A DNA stretch of 64,000 nucleotides from NCBI RefSeq assembly GCF_034651555.1, contig NZ_JAYEEQ010000020.1, positions 5,335 to 69,334 of the forward strand, read 5' to 3'. Positions 26,931 to 35,780 of the stretch are shown here, piece after piece; the stretch's first letter is position 1; every line of letters begins with the position of its first letter. The stretch is from Aurantibrevibacter litoralis (GTDB taxonomy: Bacteria > Bacteroidota > Bacteroidia > Flavobacteriales > Flavobacteriaceae). The notes under the pieces are model-generated. The model had not been told where the DNA came from and searched no databases. It saw only the letters and a program-made list of their open reading frames with translations. A program made the position numbers and the translations under genes.

Positions 26931-26966
26931 CGCCTTAGTCTCATAACATGAGACTAAGGCGTTTTT
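26931..26966 (-). terminator. Terminator of the TPP-controlled receptor gene
   Basis: Perfect 14-base stem CGCCTTAGTCTCAT / ATGAGACTAAGGCG with an AAC loop. T runs on both strands (TTTTT on plus, TTTT on minus) allow it to act in both directions; it lies 26 bases past the receptor stop. Confidence 0.85.
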
Positions 26967-26991
26967 ACTACAATAAAAAAAGCAACACTAT

Positions 26992-29163
26992 CTAAAATGT
27001 CACCGTGGCTCCAAGTAAAAAATGGATACCCGCCTGCGGATAAAAGCCGGCTCCCTCCATGGTGGTTATCGTACCAGGTGTAGAAAAATCATCGTCATAG
27101 GTAAAGAAAAAACCATTAGATTCAAACAACGAATCAAAAATATTATTCACAAGTCCGGAAAAGACAATGCTTTTTACAAGCCATTTGGGTTGTATCTCGT
27201 ACTGCACATTAAAATCGGTTTGCGAATAGGCATCTAATACCGAGCTTTCTGCGTCTATATTCCCCATATACTGCTTGCCCACGTATTTGGTGAGTAAGGA
27301 TAATTGCAAGTTTTCTGTTGGCAGATAGCTAAAGCGATTCCCTAATATCACATTCGGGGAAAAGGCAATGTGGGTATTGCCCAAATTTTCTAATACGCCA
27401 TCGCGTTGAAATAGAAAGTTTCTGTTTTTGTTACTGCTCAAGGCAATATTTGGCGCCAGTACAAATTGCTTACCTAATTGAATGAGTGCATCTACTTCTA
27501 TACCAAGCCTGTAACTATCGCCCACGTTAGATCGTAAAGGCGCACCCACATCATTGAGTTCGCCGGTAAGTACCAATTGGTCTTTGTAACGCATATAGTA
27601 CACGTTCGTATTTAGGTGCGCCTTTCCTGAAACATGCCGCCATCCTAATTCAAAATCATTGAGTCTTTCGGGACGGGGACTGCCATTTTCGTAATCGTTT
27701 CGGTTGGGTTCCCGGTTGGCTCTGGCAAAAGAAAAGTAGATGTTGTTTTTATGATTTAGATTATACGTTAATCCCGCTTTTGGATTAAAGAAATTAAAGG
27801 TGTCGTCTACCAAACCTGTATCCGGACTATCAGCTTCATAATGTACACGACGAAATTGCATATCGCCAAAAAGGTTCCACTTTTTGTGAATGTTGTAATT
27901 TACCTTGGCAAAACTGTTGAAATCGCTTTTAGTACTGCTGTTGTCGTAATACCGATCTCGAATATTACTGTTGCTGGCAAAACGAGCCCATATCACTTCC
28001 CCAAAATGATCCCCGTCGTAATTGCTCCATCCTCCACCCAAAATTACATTAAGGTTTTCTCGGGTATAGTTGGTGGAAAACGTAGTGCCGTAAAAATCAT
28101 TATCTAACCAACGTCGGCGAATAAGATCTGTGGTGTTCACTTCGGTTCCGTTGACGATAATAGGATCAAAATCGTAGGTTGCAAAATCGTCGTCTTCCCG
28201 AAACTGCTCAAAGAATCCACGGCCCCGTGTATAAAAAATAGCCAAATTGGTATTCCAATTCGCGTTAACTTGTTCATTCCAATGCAATTGAAAGTGATCT
28301 TGTTTGTAATTATCTACTTCGTTTTCATAAAATTGAGTTACCCCGTTTTCGTCGGTAAACATCCCAGCGGTGTTAAAAGTTCGGTTTGTAGCGAGGGTTT
28401 GGGCATCGATTCCGTTCCAAGCTTGGTAGGTTATTTCGTGACCGCCAAATAAAAGCGCTTTTAGTAGCGTGTTCTTATCTTTATACGCCCCTTGTAAAAA
28501 ATAGGAATCCAGTTCGGCACTAGCCCGATCTACGTAGCCATCGGACGTAATTCGGGAGAGACGCCCCGAAAATTCTACATGTTCGTTGAGCAATCCCGTG
28601 CTAAATTTTATGTTGTTCCTCAGGGTATTAAAACTCCCTACAGAGGAGGAAATTTGCCCGTAGGGCTGATCGGATACTGCATCAGTAAGCAGGTTTAAAC
28701 TGGCACCAAAAGCACCAGAACCATTCGTAGAGGTGCCTACTCCACGCTGCAATTGTAAACTTTCGGTAGAAGATGCAAAATCGGGCATATTTACCCAGAA
28801 CGTGCCGTGCGACTCCGCATCGTTGTAGGGCACTCCGTTTACGGTTACATTTACCCGTGTAGCATCACTACCCCGAACACGGATGCTGGTATAGCCAATG
28901 CCTGCGCCGGCATCGGATGTGGTTACAACAGCCGGTAAAAAATTAAGTAAAATGGGGATGTCCTGACCCAGATTTCGGGGTTTCAGATCTTCTTTGGTAA
29001 CATTAGTAAAGGTAATGGGTGATGCGGTAGTTGCGCGTACTGCGGACACAAGAACTTCATCTAAATTAATTTTACTTCCCTCTAGGGAATCTAAAGGTTT
29101 TTCTTGAGCCTGACCCCAATGGATCAGTCCAAAAACGGCAATAGTGGTGAAAATAGGTTTCAT
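26992..29163 (-). CDS. TonB-dependent receptor, probable thiamine-related uptake
   Basis: 723-residue outer membrane receptor with a short signal peptide (TIAVFGLIHWGQAQ), a TonB-box-like LDEVLVSAVRAT near residue 33, a plug (RNLGQDIPILLNFLPAVVTTSD, GIGYTSIRVRGSDATRVNVTVNGVPYND, LQLQRGVGTSTNGSGAFGASLNL) and a barrel ending in an aromatic strand (HFLLGATVTF). It has no carboxypeptidase-like N-domain. A TPP riboswitch lies upstream, so thiamine or a precursor is the likely ligand, as for the thiamine-regulated receptors known in Bacteroidota. No thi biosynthesis genes are adjacent. Confidence 0.88.
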   Translation of the reverse strand: MKPIFTTIAVFGLIHWGQAQEKPLDSLEGSKINLDEVLVSAVRATTASPITFTNVTKEDLKPRNLGQDIPILLNFLPAVVTTSDAGAGIGYTSIRVRGSDATRVNVTVNGVPYNDAESHGTFWVNMPDFASSTESLQLQRGVGTSTNGSGAFGASLNLLTDAVSDQPYGQISSSVGSFNTLRNNIKFSTGLLNEHVEFSGRLSRITSDGYVDRASAELDSYFLQGAYKDKNTLLKALLFGGHEITYQAWNGIDAQTLATNRTFNTAGMFTDENGVTQFYENEVDNYKQDHFQLHWNEQVNANWNTNLAIFYTRGRGFFEQFREDDDFATYDFDPIIVNGTEVNTTDLIRRRWLDNDFYGTTFSTNYTRENLNVILGGGWSNYDGDHFGEVIWARFASNSNIRDRYYDNSSTKSDFNSFAKVNYNIHKKWNLFGDMQFRRVHYEADSPDTGLVDDTFNFFNPKAGLTYNLNHKNNIYFSFARANREPNRNDYENGSPRPERLNDFELGWRHVSGKAHLNTNVYYMRYKDQLVLTGELNDVGAPLRSNVGDSYRLGIEVDALIQLGKQFVLAPNIALSSNKNRNFLFQRDGVLENLGNTHIAFSPNVILGNRFSYLPTENLQLSLLTKYVGKQYMGNIDAESSVLDAYSQTDFNVQYEIQPKWLVKSIVFSGLVNNIFDSLFESNGFFFTYDDDFSTPGTITTMEGAGFYPQAGIHFLLGATVTF

Positions 29164-29275
29164 TCGTAAATATGAATTACGAATAAAAGGGGCTATTATT
29201 CCTGATTAATAATTGATTTTTGGTTTTAAACCCGGACTGAAAGTTCCGTGAAAAGAAACCGTTGTAACTCCAATG

Positions 29276-29400
29276 AGCTATATTAGCTTCCCTTGGCAGC
29301 ATTACCTGCCCAGGTTCGTTGGGTATAATCTCAGCTTCGTCCATAACCATTATCAGGTTTATTCTGATTTTTGGTTTGCGATTTAGCACCCCTTTGAGAT
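29276..29400 (-). promoter_or_regulatory. TPP riboswitch (THI element)
   Basis: Read on the minus strand the conserved core appears in order: GGGGTGCT, then GCTGAGATTATACCC, GAACCTG, GGTAATGC and AAGGGAAGC. These are the pyrimidine- and pyrophosphate-binding segments of the thiamine pyrophosphate aptamer. About 115 bases separate it from the receptor start, enough for an expression platform. It should switch the receptor off when TPP is plentiful. Confidence 0.92.
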
Positions 29401-29574
29401 GGTACAAATGTACTTCAGTCTTTTTTAATTTCCATGGAAAATGAGAACATAATTAACCTAGCCTTACCACCTCTATATCGCTTTTGTCCGTATTGAATTT
29501 GGAAGACTTTCATTTTCAAAAGCATACAATGAGCAGATCTAAAAAAATTGACCCTTAAAATTGTAATTAGCTAG

Positions 29575-29863
29575 CTACTTCTTGCGCTTTTGGGCGTAGT
29601 CGTTGGGTTTTTTATAGTTTCTGAAATACGGGTATTTCTGGGTGCCGAAACTACGCTGGAAAGGGAAGGTAAATGTTTAAAAACAGGAGTGCTACCTAGG
29701 AATAGCCACGAGGCAGAATTTATCCAAACCGGCACTTCAAAGGAAGACCAAAAGAAATTTGAATGCCTATGAAAATAAGGTAGACTCGATCATTGTGGCT
29801 ATTGATACGCTTAAGAAGATGGAACAAAATAACCTATACAAAAACCATAATCAGGGTAAGTAA
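29575..29863 (+). pseudogene. Frameshifted remnant of a small membrane protein
   Basis: One frame reads LLGVVVGFFIVSEIRVFLG followed by a polar segment to QTGTSKEDQ. The reading then continues sensibly only in the next frame (NAYENKVDSIIVAIDTLKKM), ending at 29863 and overlapping the PepSY gene end by about 30 bases. A single frameshift near 29750 would join them. The family is not recognised; it could equally be chance coding potential. Confidence 0.3.
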
Positions 29864-30349
29864 AAATCCCGCCAAGGCAAAATACATCCCTTTTTTAAAA
29901 ACAGGCATTTTTGGGGTATACATCCAAAAAGCGGAAATCACAAAAAACAAAAGAGAAGTTCCAAAGAAGATATTTAAATAGAACAAGGGACTCTTGGTGG
30001 TTGCCTTATGCATTTTTTCCATTTTATCGAGAAGAAAGGGCAACTTCATTTTTTTTACCGTAGCCATTCCTGTAGCCTCATTGTAATTTCCATCTTTAAA
30101 GTAGAGTACATCGCCCTCCTTTTTGTCAACTTTTACACCCATTTTTATCTTTGGCCCTATTTCGCCTTCCGATAAGTTAGAGCCAATATGTATTTCTTCA
30201 ACCACCTCGCTTTTAAGAAAGTTCGTTTGCCTAAAAATCATGATGATTCCACTGATGGCATACACGGCCATAATACCTGCCAAAAAATAACCTAAGTATC
30301 TATGTATTAGTCGAACTTGAAAAGAAAATGGCGTTTTTTTGTTAGTCAT
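29834..30349 (-). CDS. PepSY-associated membrane protein
   Basis: 171 residues with a first membrane helix in VRLIHRYLGYFLAGIMAVYAISGIIMIF, the usual PepSY-TM start with the conserved His and Arg. A short extracytoplasmic domain follows (about 45-110), then two more helices (SPLFYLNIFFGTSLLFFVISAFW and FKKGMYFALAGFLLTLIMVFV). This is shorter than the PepSY-TM reductases linked to siderophore uptake. The role is unknown. Confidence 0.7.
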   Translation of the reverse strand: MTNKKTPFSFQVRLIHRYLGYFLAGIMAVYAISGIIMIFRQTNFLKSEVVEEIHIGSNLSEGEIGPKIKMGVKVDKKEGDVLYFKDGNYNEATGMATVKKMKLPFLLDKMEKMHKATTKSPLFYLNIFFGTSLLFFVISAFWMYTPKMPVFKKGMYFALAGFLLTLIMVFV

Positions 30350-30481
30350 GTGGTACTCCTTTGTTAGGTTGTTACTACTTGGATGGCAACAAATGTAAAA
30401 GGTTTAATTTAAAAATAAAAAAAGCTGCACAAATGCAACTCCATGAACCAAACCAAACCGGCGATAAAAACGAACTTAAAG

Positions 30482-30676
30482 TTCAATCTAAAGATTCCCC
30501 GACCCTTGGGTCGGGGTTTCCTATTTACCTCTCCTTTGGAGAGGTCGGAACTGTCTTTTTGCAGTTCCGGGTGAGGTGAAATACAAAATTTCGGTTTTTG
30601 GCCCAAAGGCCAAAATGAAACTGGCGAAATACCCTATGGCTTGCCTCGGGGATAGTCAGTTTCAAGAATTTTTTTA
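30482..30676 (-). repeat. Dispersed structured repeat, copy 2
   Basis: Near-identical to 12806-13022, with the same internal hairpins (CCCCGACCCTTGGGTCGGGG here is a perfect stem) and the same orientation. On the minus strand it follows a gene remnant and again supplies LETDYPRGKP and a TAG stop at 30636-30634. Confidence 0.85.
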
Positions 30677-30830
30677 TTACAATTTCCGTTAGCATCGATC
30701 TGTAGCGCAGCGTCTCTTTCATCTTTGTTCGCAACCTCAATGCTGTAGCTGTCCCCTTCATTTTTAAAGGCGTTGTTATGTACGTTCCGGTATGATCGCT
30801 GGCCATAGGTATTTCCGTGAACCTAGGGTT
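30634..30830 (-). pseudogene. C-terminal remnant of an unidentified protein
   Basis: A minus-strand frame reads NNAFKNEGDSYSIEVANKD, continues DERDAALQIDANGNCNKK and runs into the repeat-encoded tail LETDYPRGKP. The composition is protein-like but no start is available, and stops lie about 30 residues further upstream. It is probably the end of a decayed gene whose 3' end carries the repeat. Product unknown. Confidence 0.4.
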
Positions 30831-31224
30831 TCCCTTTCCATTATCTATATATCATACGGGTAGCACTATAATTACATTCTTTCTGGCTTGCAGACTTCAT
30901 CTGGATTTTCTCTTGTTTTCTCACCGTTTCCATTGGCTTTTATTATTCCAAGAAAACGCTACGGCTATAAGGATGCGACCCTTGGTTCCATTTCCATTAC
31001 AGAAAACCCTTTGCTACTATGGTCTTGGCTGTCTTCTGTATAACGACTTTATAGCACTAGTTCTATCGGCATAACCTCCGGTTGACGCTACAGACCCCCT
31101 ACGAAAAACTCATATCGCTTTTAGTGTAACCGACATGATTTACAACCCTTGCTTACGTCCAACTATAGGGTTTTGCAGTCTAATGTTCACTAATCTCAGA
31201 GGTAACCTTGTATTAGATGCCTGT

Positions 31225-31605
31225 CCGTTAAGCCACAATTTTACCTCAGCAGAATCGCTTTTGGGTGCAATAAGCATCTAAAAGTCTATGAGTTTATCAC
31301 CAACAATTAGGAACTCCCAGCAGATAAAATGGCTGAGATCAAGAAGAATAGGTGGCAGATAGAGACCCTATTCAAAAGCCTTAAGTAGAACTTTACGCTA
31401 AAATATTTTCTTGTAGACAATCAAAATGCCATAGAGATACCAATTTGGGTCAGTTTAATAATCCAGCTAATCATGCTCGTTATCCAATGAAAAGCAGAGA
31501 GTAAAAGGTGCAAGGGATAGAGGTAGTTTGATTAATGACCTATATGGATGTGTTCATGTTCTTAAAAAATCTAGAGACAGAATGAAAGGATTTTTTAGTA
31601 GTTTA
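31225..31605 (+). pseudogene. Degenerate IS4-like transposase
   Basis: The end of a DDE transposase can be read through several in-frame stops: NKHLKVYEFITNN, then stop, KMAEIKKNRWQIETLFKSLK (the YREK-like region with catalytic Glu after RWQIE), stop, NFTLKYFLVDNQNAIEIPIW, VSLIIQLIMLVIQ, stop, and after a shift LMTYMDVFMFLKNLETE. No intact ORF, no clear terminal repeats and no N-terminal half were found. It is an old, dead insertion. Confidence 0.75.
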
Positions 31606-31678
31606 GATTCTTATCGGACAGCCATGTTTTCCTTTAAAGTATTTGGAGATCGATGCTCCTCAAAACAATAAATTGCTG

Positions 31679-31686
31679 TAAATTTG
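31679..31686 (+). promoter_or_regulatory. -7 promoter element of the ALDH7 gene
   Basis: TAAATTTG fits TAnnTTTG and lies 37 bases before the start codon, immediately after the decayed transposase. Confidence 0.5.
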
Positions 31687-31723
31687 CTTAAAATATAACA
31701 ATTAAACTATTAAAAGTTATAAA

Positions 31724-33277
31724 ATGTCTGAAATAAGCACTGCTTTTGGGATTCAAGAGGCATTAAAGACCTTGGGGATACAGGAAATTAATAAGGGAAC
31801 AAGTACGGGATCGGTACATTATGCATCCGGTGATAGGCTACCTTCGTATTCGCCGGTAGATGGTCAATTGATAGCTTCGGTTATAACGACCTCAAAAACA
31901 GACTATAACAAGGTAATGGAAACTGCAACTGCGGCATTTAACATTTGGCGCTCAAAACCGGCACCCCAACGCGGAGAGATTGTGCGTCAATTTGGGAATA
32001 AGCTCCGGGAGTTAAAGGAGCCTCTTGGGAAATTGGTTTCTTATGAAATGGGCAAAAGTTATCAGGAAGGGCTGGGTGAGGTACAGGAAATGATAGACAT
32101 TTGCGATTTTGCTGTAGGCCTTTCTAGGCAGCTTCATGGTCTTACCATGCATTCTGAGCGGCCCGGTCACCGGATGTACGAGCAGTACCACCCTTTGGGT
32201 GTGGTAGGAATTATTTCCGCATTTAACTTTCCGGTAGCCGTTTGGGCGTGGAACACGGCACTGGCATGGGTCTGTGGCGATGTTTGTGTGTGGAAGCCAT
32301 CAGAAAAAACACCTTTATGTGGTGTAGCCTGTCAAAAAATTGCGGCAGAAGTCTTTAAGGCCAACAATCTGCCAGAAGGTATTTCCTGCCTTATTAATGG
32401 CGATTATAAGGTGGGCGAGTTTATGACTCACGATAGTCGTATTCCCCTTATCTCGGCCACGGGATCTATCCGGATGGGTAAGATAGTAGCGCAGGCGGTG
32501 GCAGCAAGACTAGGAAAATCGCTGCTGGAATTAGGAGGTAACAATGCCATAATAGTAACACCGGATGCCGATATTAAAATGACAGTAATCGGTGCCGTTT
32601 TCGGTGCAGTGGGTACCGCCGGGCAACGTTGCACCTCTACGCGTAGATTAATTATCCACGATGCCGTATACGACAAAGTGAAAAATGCTATTGTGGAGGC
32701 CTACCAGCAACTCCGTATTGGTAATCCATTAGATGAAAATAATCATATAGGACCCCTTATCGATACCGATGCCGTCGCTGCCTATAGTCATACGTTAAAA
32801 AAAGTTGTAGCTGAGGGAGGTACTCTACTATTAGAAGGAGGTGTTTTAGAAGGTGAGGGCTATGAAAGTGGATGCTACGTGAAACCTGCCATAGTCGGGG
32901 CAAAACCACAGTTTGAAATGGTGCAGCAAGAAACTTTTGCTCCCATTCTATATCTCCTAAAATATTCCGGAGCTGTAGAAAATGCAATTGAAATTCAAAA
33001 TGGAGTGGTGCAGGGATTATCATCTGCCATTATGACTAATAATTTGCGCGAGGCAGAACGTTTCCTATCAGCCTCAGGCAGCGATTGTGGTATAGCTAAT
33101 GTTAACATAGGTACTTCGGGTGCAGAAATTGGTGGCGCCTTTGGTGGAGAAAAGGAAACAGGTGGTGGCCGAGAATCCGGCTCAGATGCTTGGAAAGTCT
33201 ATATGCGTAGGCAAACCAATACCATTAATTATACTACCGCATTGCCCTTGGCGCAAGGTATTAAATTTGAATTATAA
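31724..33277 (+). CDS. ALDH7-family aldehyde dehydrogenase (aminoadipate semialdehyde type)
   Basis: NAD-dependent aldehyde dehydrogenase, 517 residues. Best matched by the alpha-aminoadipic semialdehyde (antiquitin/AmaB) family from the start GIQEALKTLGI and from GIISAFNFPVAVWAWNTALAWVCGD. The catalytic Cys is in GTAGQRCTSTRRLI, the general base Glu in LLELGGNNAIIV, and NAD binding in WKPSEKTPL and ISATGSIRMGK. The likely role is lysine catabolism to aminoadipate. Single gene with its own promoter. Confidence 0.87.
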   Translation: MSEISTAFGIQEALKTLGIQEINKGTSTGSVHYASGDRLPSYSPVDGQLIASVITTSKTDYNKVMETATAAFNIWRSKPAPQRGEIVRQFGNKLRELKEPLGKLVSYEMGKSYQEGLGEVQEMIDICDFAVGLSRQLHGLTMHSERPGHRMYEQYHPLGVVGIISAFNFPVAVWAWNTALAWVCGDVCVWKPSEKTPLCGVACQKIAAEVFKANNLPEGISCLINGDYKVGEFMTHDSRIPLISATGSIRMGKIVAQAVAARLGKSLLELGGNNAIIVTPDADIKMTVIGAVFGAVGTAGQRCTSTRRLIIHDAVYDKVKNAIVEAYQQLRIGNPLDENNHIGPLIDTDAVAAYSHTLKKVVAEGGTLLLEGGVLEGEGYESGCYVKPAIVGAKPQFEMVQQETFAPILYLLKYSGAVENAIEIQNGVVQGLSSAIMTNNLREAERFLSASGSDCGIANVNIGTSGAEIGGAFGGEKETGGGRESGSDAWKVYMRRQTNTINYTTALPLAQGIKFEL

Positions 33278-33629
33278 AGGAGAACCGGCCTTCCATTTGT
33301 TTGCGAAAGGCAAAAATTGAAGCGAAGAATTTATGCCGGTCGCACAGGGTCCTATTTAGTAACAGAATACTCATGTAGTAAGTCGGTTGTCTCTCTCTTT
33401 TACCCTAAGACCACGGAAATATATCCTTGACCCTTTTGGGCGTCAGAGATCTTTTAAAGGCTTAGCATGCAATACCTGTTCAAATAAATAGAAAAACAGA
33501 TTTGTACATTTCATTGTTTATTCCCTATCTTAGAACCGAAAATATTTTAAAGGCAGAAAACCTGTATCACCTTGGTATTTATGGATTAGGTTCAGGGAAT
33601 ATGTATTCTAACCAAAAAAAGCATTAAAA
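33278..33629. other. Gene-free stretch of about 350 bases
   Basis: No ORF of note and no repeat recognised; it should contain the cytochrome promoter. Confidence 0.4.
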
Positions 33630-34109
33630 ATGAAAAAGCTAGTCAGTATGTTGGCTCTAGGGAGTCTTTTAATCGGTTGCGGCGAGAAAAAAGAGGAAAA
33701 GAAAGAAGGTTTTGAATTGAATAGAGCCAAAAAGGAAACCAAGGCGGTGGAAGCTTCCGACGGTGTTCCTGTGGATATGAATAACAAAGGAATAGGCCCT
33801 ATTACATCGGTCACCTTTGGTGCGGAAATTGATACGGAATTGGCAGCCAAAGGGGAGGCCAAATACAATGTTACTTGTGTAGCGTGCCATCAAGCTAATC
33901 AACGAATGATTGGCCCTGCCTTAGCCGGTGTTTACGAGCGCAGAAGTCCGGAATGGGTTATGAATATGATCCTTAATCCAGACGGCATGCTCAAAGAAGA
34001 TCCTATTGCAAAGGCCTTGCTTAAAGAGTATAACAACGCCATTATGTTAAATCAAAACTTTACGGAAGAAGAAGCGCGCGCTGTTGCAGAATATTTAAGA
34101 ACCATGTAA
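33630..34109 (+). CDS. c-type cytochrome lipoprotein
   Basis: 159 residues with a lipoprotein signal (MLALGSLLIGCGEKK, lipid Cys at about 14). One class I haem site CVACH lies near residue 89, and the sixth ligand Met is probably in NAIMLNQNF or VMNMILNPD. The C-terminal helix EEEARAVAEYLRTM is typical. A charged linker precedes the haem domain. It is probably an electron carrier tethered to a membrane on the periplasmic side; its partner is unknown. Terminator follows. Confidence 0.88.
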   Translation: MKKLVSMLALGSLLIGCGEKKEEKKEGFELNRAKKETKAVEASDGVPVDMNNKGIGPITSVTFGAEIDTELAAKGEAKYNVTCVACHQANQRMIGPALAGVYERRSPEWVMNMILNPDGMLKEDPIAKALLKEYNNAIMLNQNFTEEEARAVAEYLRTM

Positions 34110-34131
34110 GGGAACTACCTACACGTAGAAA

Positions 34132-34165
34132 CGGCTGCCTATTTTATATAGGCGGCTTTTTTTGC
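34132..34165 (+). terminator. Terminator after the cytochrome gene
   Basis: Stem GGCTGCCTAT / ATAGGCGGCT (with G-U pairs) followed by seven T. Confidence 0.75.
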
Positions 34166-34181
34166 GATATTTCCGTAGCGC

Positions 34182-34775
34182 TCAGTTTCCGTGTTTTCCT
34201 TTTTCCCAGCCGTGTTTTCCTAGATACTGTGTAGCAGTTTCTGTGGCCTCAGCTTCAATGGTGGTACCCATAGAATCGTTCCAACGGTTTAGAAATCCAA
34301 AAAGCGAAATAACGCCTAACATTTCTACAATCTCTCCTTCGTTCCAATAGGTATGCAAGCGGTGTTGTAAAGTAGCGTCTACCGCATTCGGTATTTGGCT
34401 GGCTGCCAACGAAAAATCTAGGGCCACGCGCTCAGCTTCTGAAAAAGCAGGATGCGTGCGGTATTCCCAAATATGATCTAATTGCTCCTGCCCGGCACCA
34501 TAGCGTTCGGCGGCTCGTATGGAATGAGCCTGGCAATAGCGACACCCGGAAGCGTTACTGCTTACCCAAGCAATTAATCGTTTTAAAGCGGAACTTACGC
34601 GCCCATCATTGGTCATTACGGCTTTGTTGAGGTTGATAAAAGCAGCGGAAATAGCAGGCCTGTGCTGCATGGTTAAGACGGAATTGGGGCAAAAACCCAA
34701 TGTTTCGTTGAAAAATTCAGCCAATTTTTTTGTTTCCGGATCGTGATTGGGATCTAAAGGGGTTACGAGGGGCAT
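34182..34775 (-). CDS. AhpD-like / carboxymuconolactone decarboxylase family protein
   Basis: 197 residues. The family motif with the redox Cys pair is SSNASGCRYCQAHSIRAAERYG (C-x2-C followed by His three residues later), which is the peroxidase-related subgroup. Helical elements such as LKRLIAWVSS precede it. It probably reduces peroxides or acts in an alkylhydroperoxidase-like reaction. Divergent from the OsmC gene, which has a similar protective role; the two may share regulation. Confidence 0.83.
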   Translation of the reverse strand: MPLVTPLDPNHDPETKKLAEFFNETLGFCPNSVLTMQHRPAISAAFINLNKAVMTNDGRVSSALKRLIAWVSSNASGCRYCQAHSIRAAERYGAGQEQLDHIWEYRTHPAFSEAERVALDFSLAASQIPNAVDATLQHRLHTYWNEGEIVEMLGVISLFGFLNRWNDSMGTTIEAEATETATQYLGKHGWEKGKHGN

Positions 34776-34824
34776 ATTTCTACAGTTAAAAATAGTATTT
34801 TTGAAAGATACAAAAACGAAAAAT

Positions 34825-35253
34825 ATGGGAGCAAAAAATCATATCACCACCAAATGGCTGGGCAACATGGCCTTTGAGAGTACCAACCCTTCCGGGCTAC
34901 ATTTAAAAATAGACGCTAGCCCCGATGATGGGGGCGATGGAGACGGATTTCGCCCTAAAGCCCTTATGCTTTCTGGGTTGGCAGGTTGCTCAGGGTTAGA
35001 TATTGCCATGTTGATAAAAAAAATGAAGTTAGAGGTTGCCGATTTTCATATTGAGACCATCGCCAATCTTACAGAGGAGCATCCCAAGTATTATGATGCG
35101 GTAACCATTGAATATCATTTTTATGGAAACAATTTAAAGGAAGACAAATTGAAAAAAGCTGTCGCGCTCTCAGTAGAAAAATACTGTGGTGTTATGGAAA
35201 TGTTTCGACGGTTTGCAGCTTTGAAGATTGAGAGTGTTTTTCATCATAGTTAA
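34825..35253 (+). CDS. OsmC-family peroxide-reducing protein
   Basis: 142 residues from the ATG at 34825 (MGAKNHITTKWLGNMAFES); upstream codons are open but add an unrelated stretch overlapping the neighbour. The two conserved Cys are in LAGCSGLDIAMLIKKM and VEKYCGVMEMFRR, spaced as in the Ohr/OsmC fold. A role in organic peroxide or related thiol chemistry is inferred from the family. Confidence 0.85.
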   Translation: MGAKNHITTKWLGNMAFESTNPSGLHLKIDASPDDGGDGDGFRPKALMLSGLAGCSGLDIAMLIKKMKLEVADFHIETIANLTEEHPKYYDAVTIEYHFYGNNLKEDKLKKAVALSVEKYCGVMEMFRRFAALKIESVFHHS

Positions 35254-35311
35254 ATAAGTTCAAAAATCAATTTCAGAGCCCAAACTCAAAAATCAAATTC
35301 AAGCGCAATTT

Positions 35312-35662
35312 ATGTCAAACAAAAGTTATGACCTTGAAGAAAGATTAGTAAATTTTGCTGCCGATACGGCTATTTTCTGTAAAGAAGTCCCAAATGATTT
35401 TGTCGGACAATATTATGGACAACAGCTTTTACGCTCCTCAGGTAGTTCTGCACTTAACTTTGGCGAAATGCAGGGTGCGCAATCTGACAAGGATTTTAAA
35501 AATAAGGCTACTATTTCTCTAAAGGAACTCAAGGAGTCGCGTATGAATTTAAAAATCTTGGCAAGAATTGATTATGGAATTGAAATAAAAAGAGCAGCTA
35601 TTTTGGAAGAGGTAGAACAATTAATAAAAATTGTAGCCACAATAATTAGGAACAAAACCTGA
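35312..35662 (+). CDS. Four-helix-bundle protein (23S rRNA intervening-sequence family)
   Basis: 116-residue helical protein: YDLEERLVNFAADTAIFCKE, YYGQQLLRSSGSSALNFGEMQGAQSDKDFKNKATISLKELKES and a C-terminal helix EEVEQLIKIVATIIRNKT. These are the four helices of the bvIVP/S23 family, typical of Bacteroidota and named for ORFs in rRNA intervening sequences, though most copies stand alone as here. Function unknown. It is flanked on both sides by short AT-rich repeats. Confidence 0.83.
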   Translation: MSNKSYDLEERLVNFAADTAIFCKEVPNDFVGQYYGQQLLRSSGSSALNFGEMQGAQSDKDFKNKATISLKELKESRMNLKILARIDYGIEIKRAAILEEVEQLIKIVATIIRNKT

Positions 35663-35780
35663 TTAGAGAATTTTTTATTTGAATTAACCTAATTAATTGA
35701 ATTTCGATCTTGTATTTGATTTTGCTATTTGTATTTGTATTTGATTTGCCGTTTATATTTTAACTAAAAGTAGGTAGCCC

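Noticed and set aside
30817..31074. Plus-strand ORF of 85 codons in the decayed region
   Set aside because: Rich in Leu, Phe and His without a family match; the opposite strand carries a better supported gene remnant.
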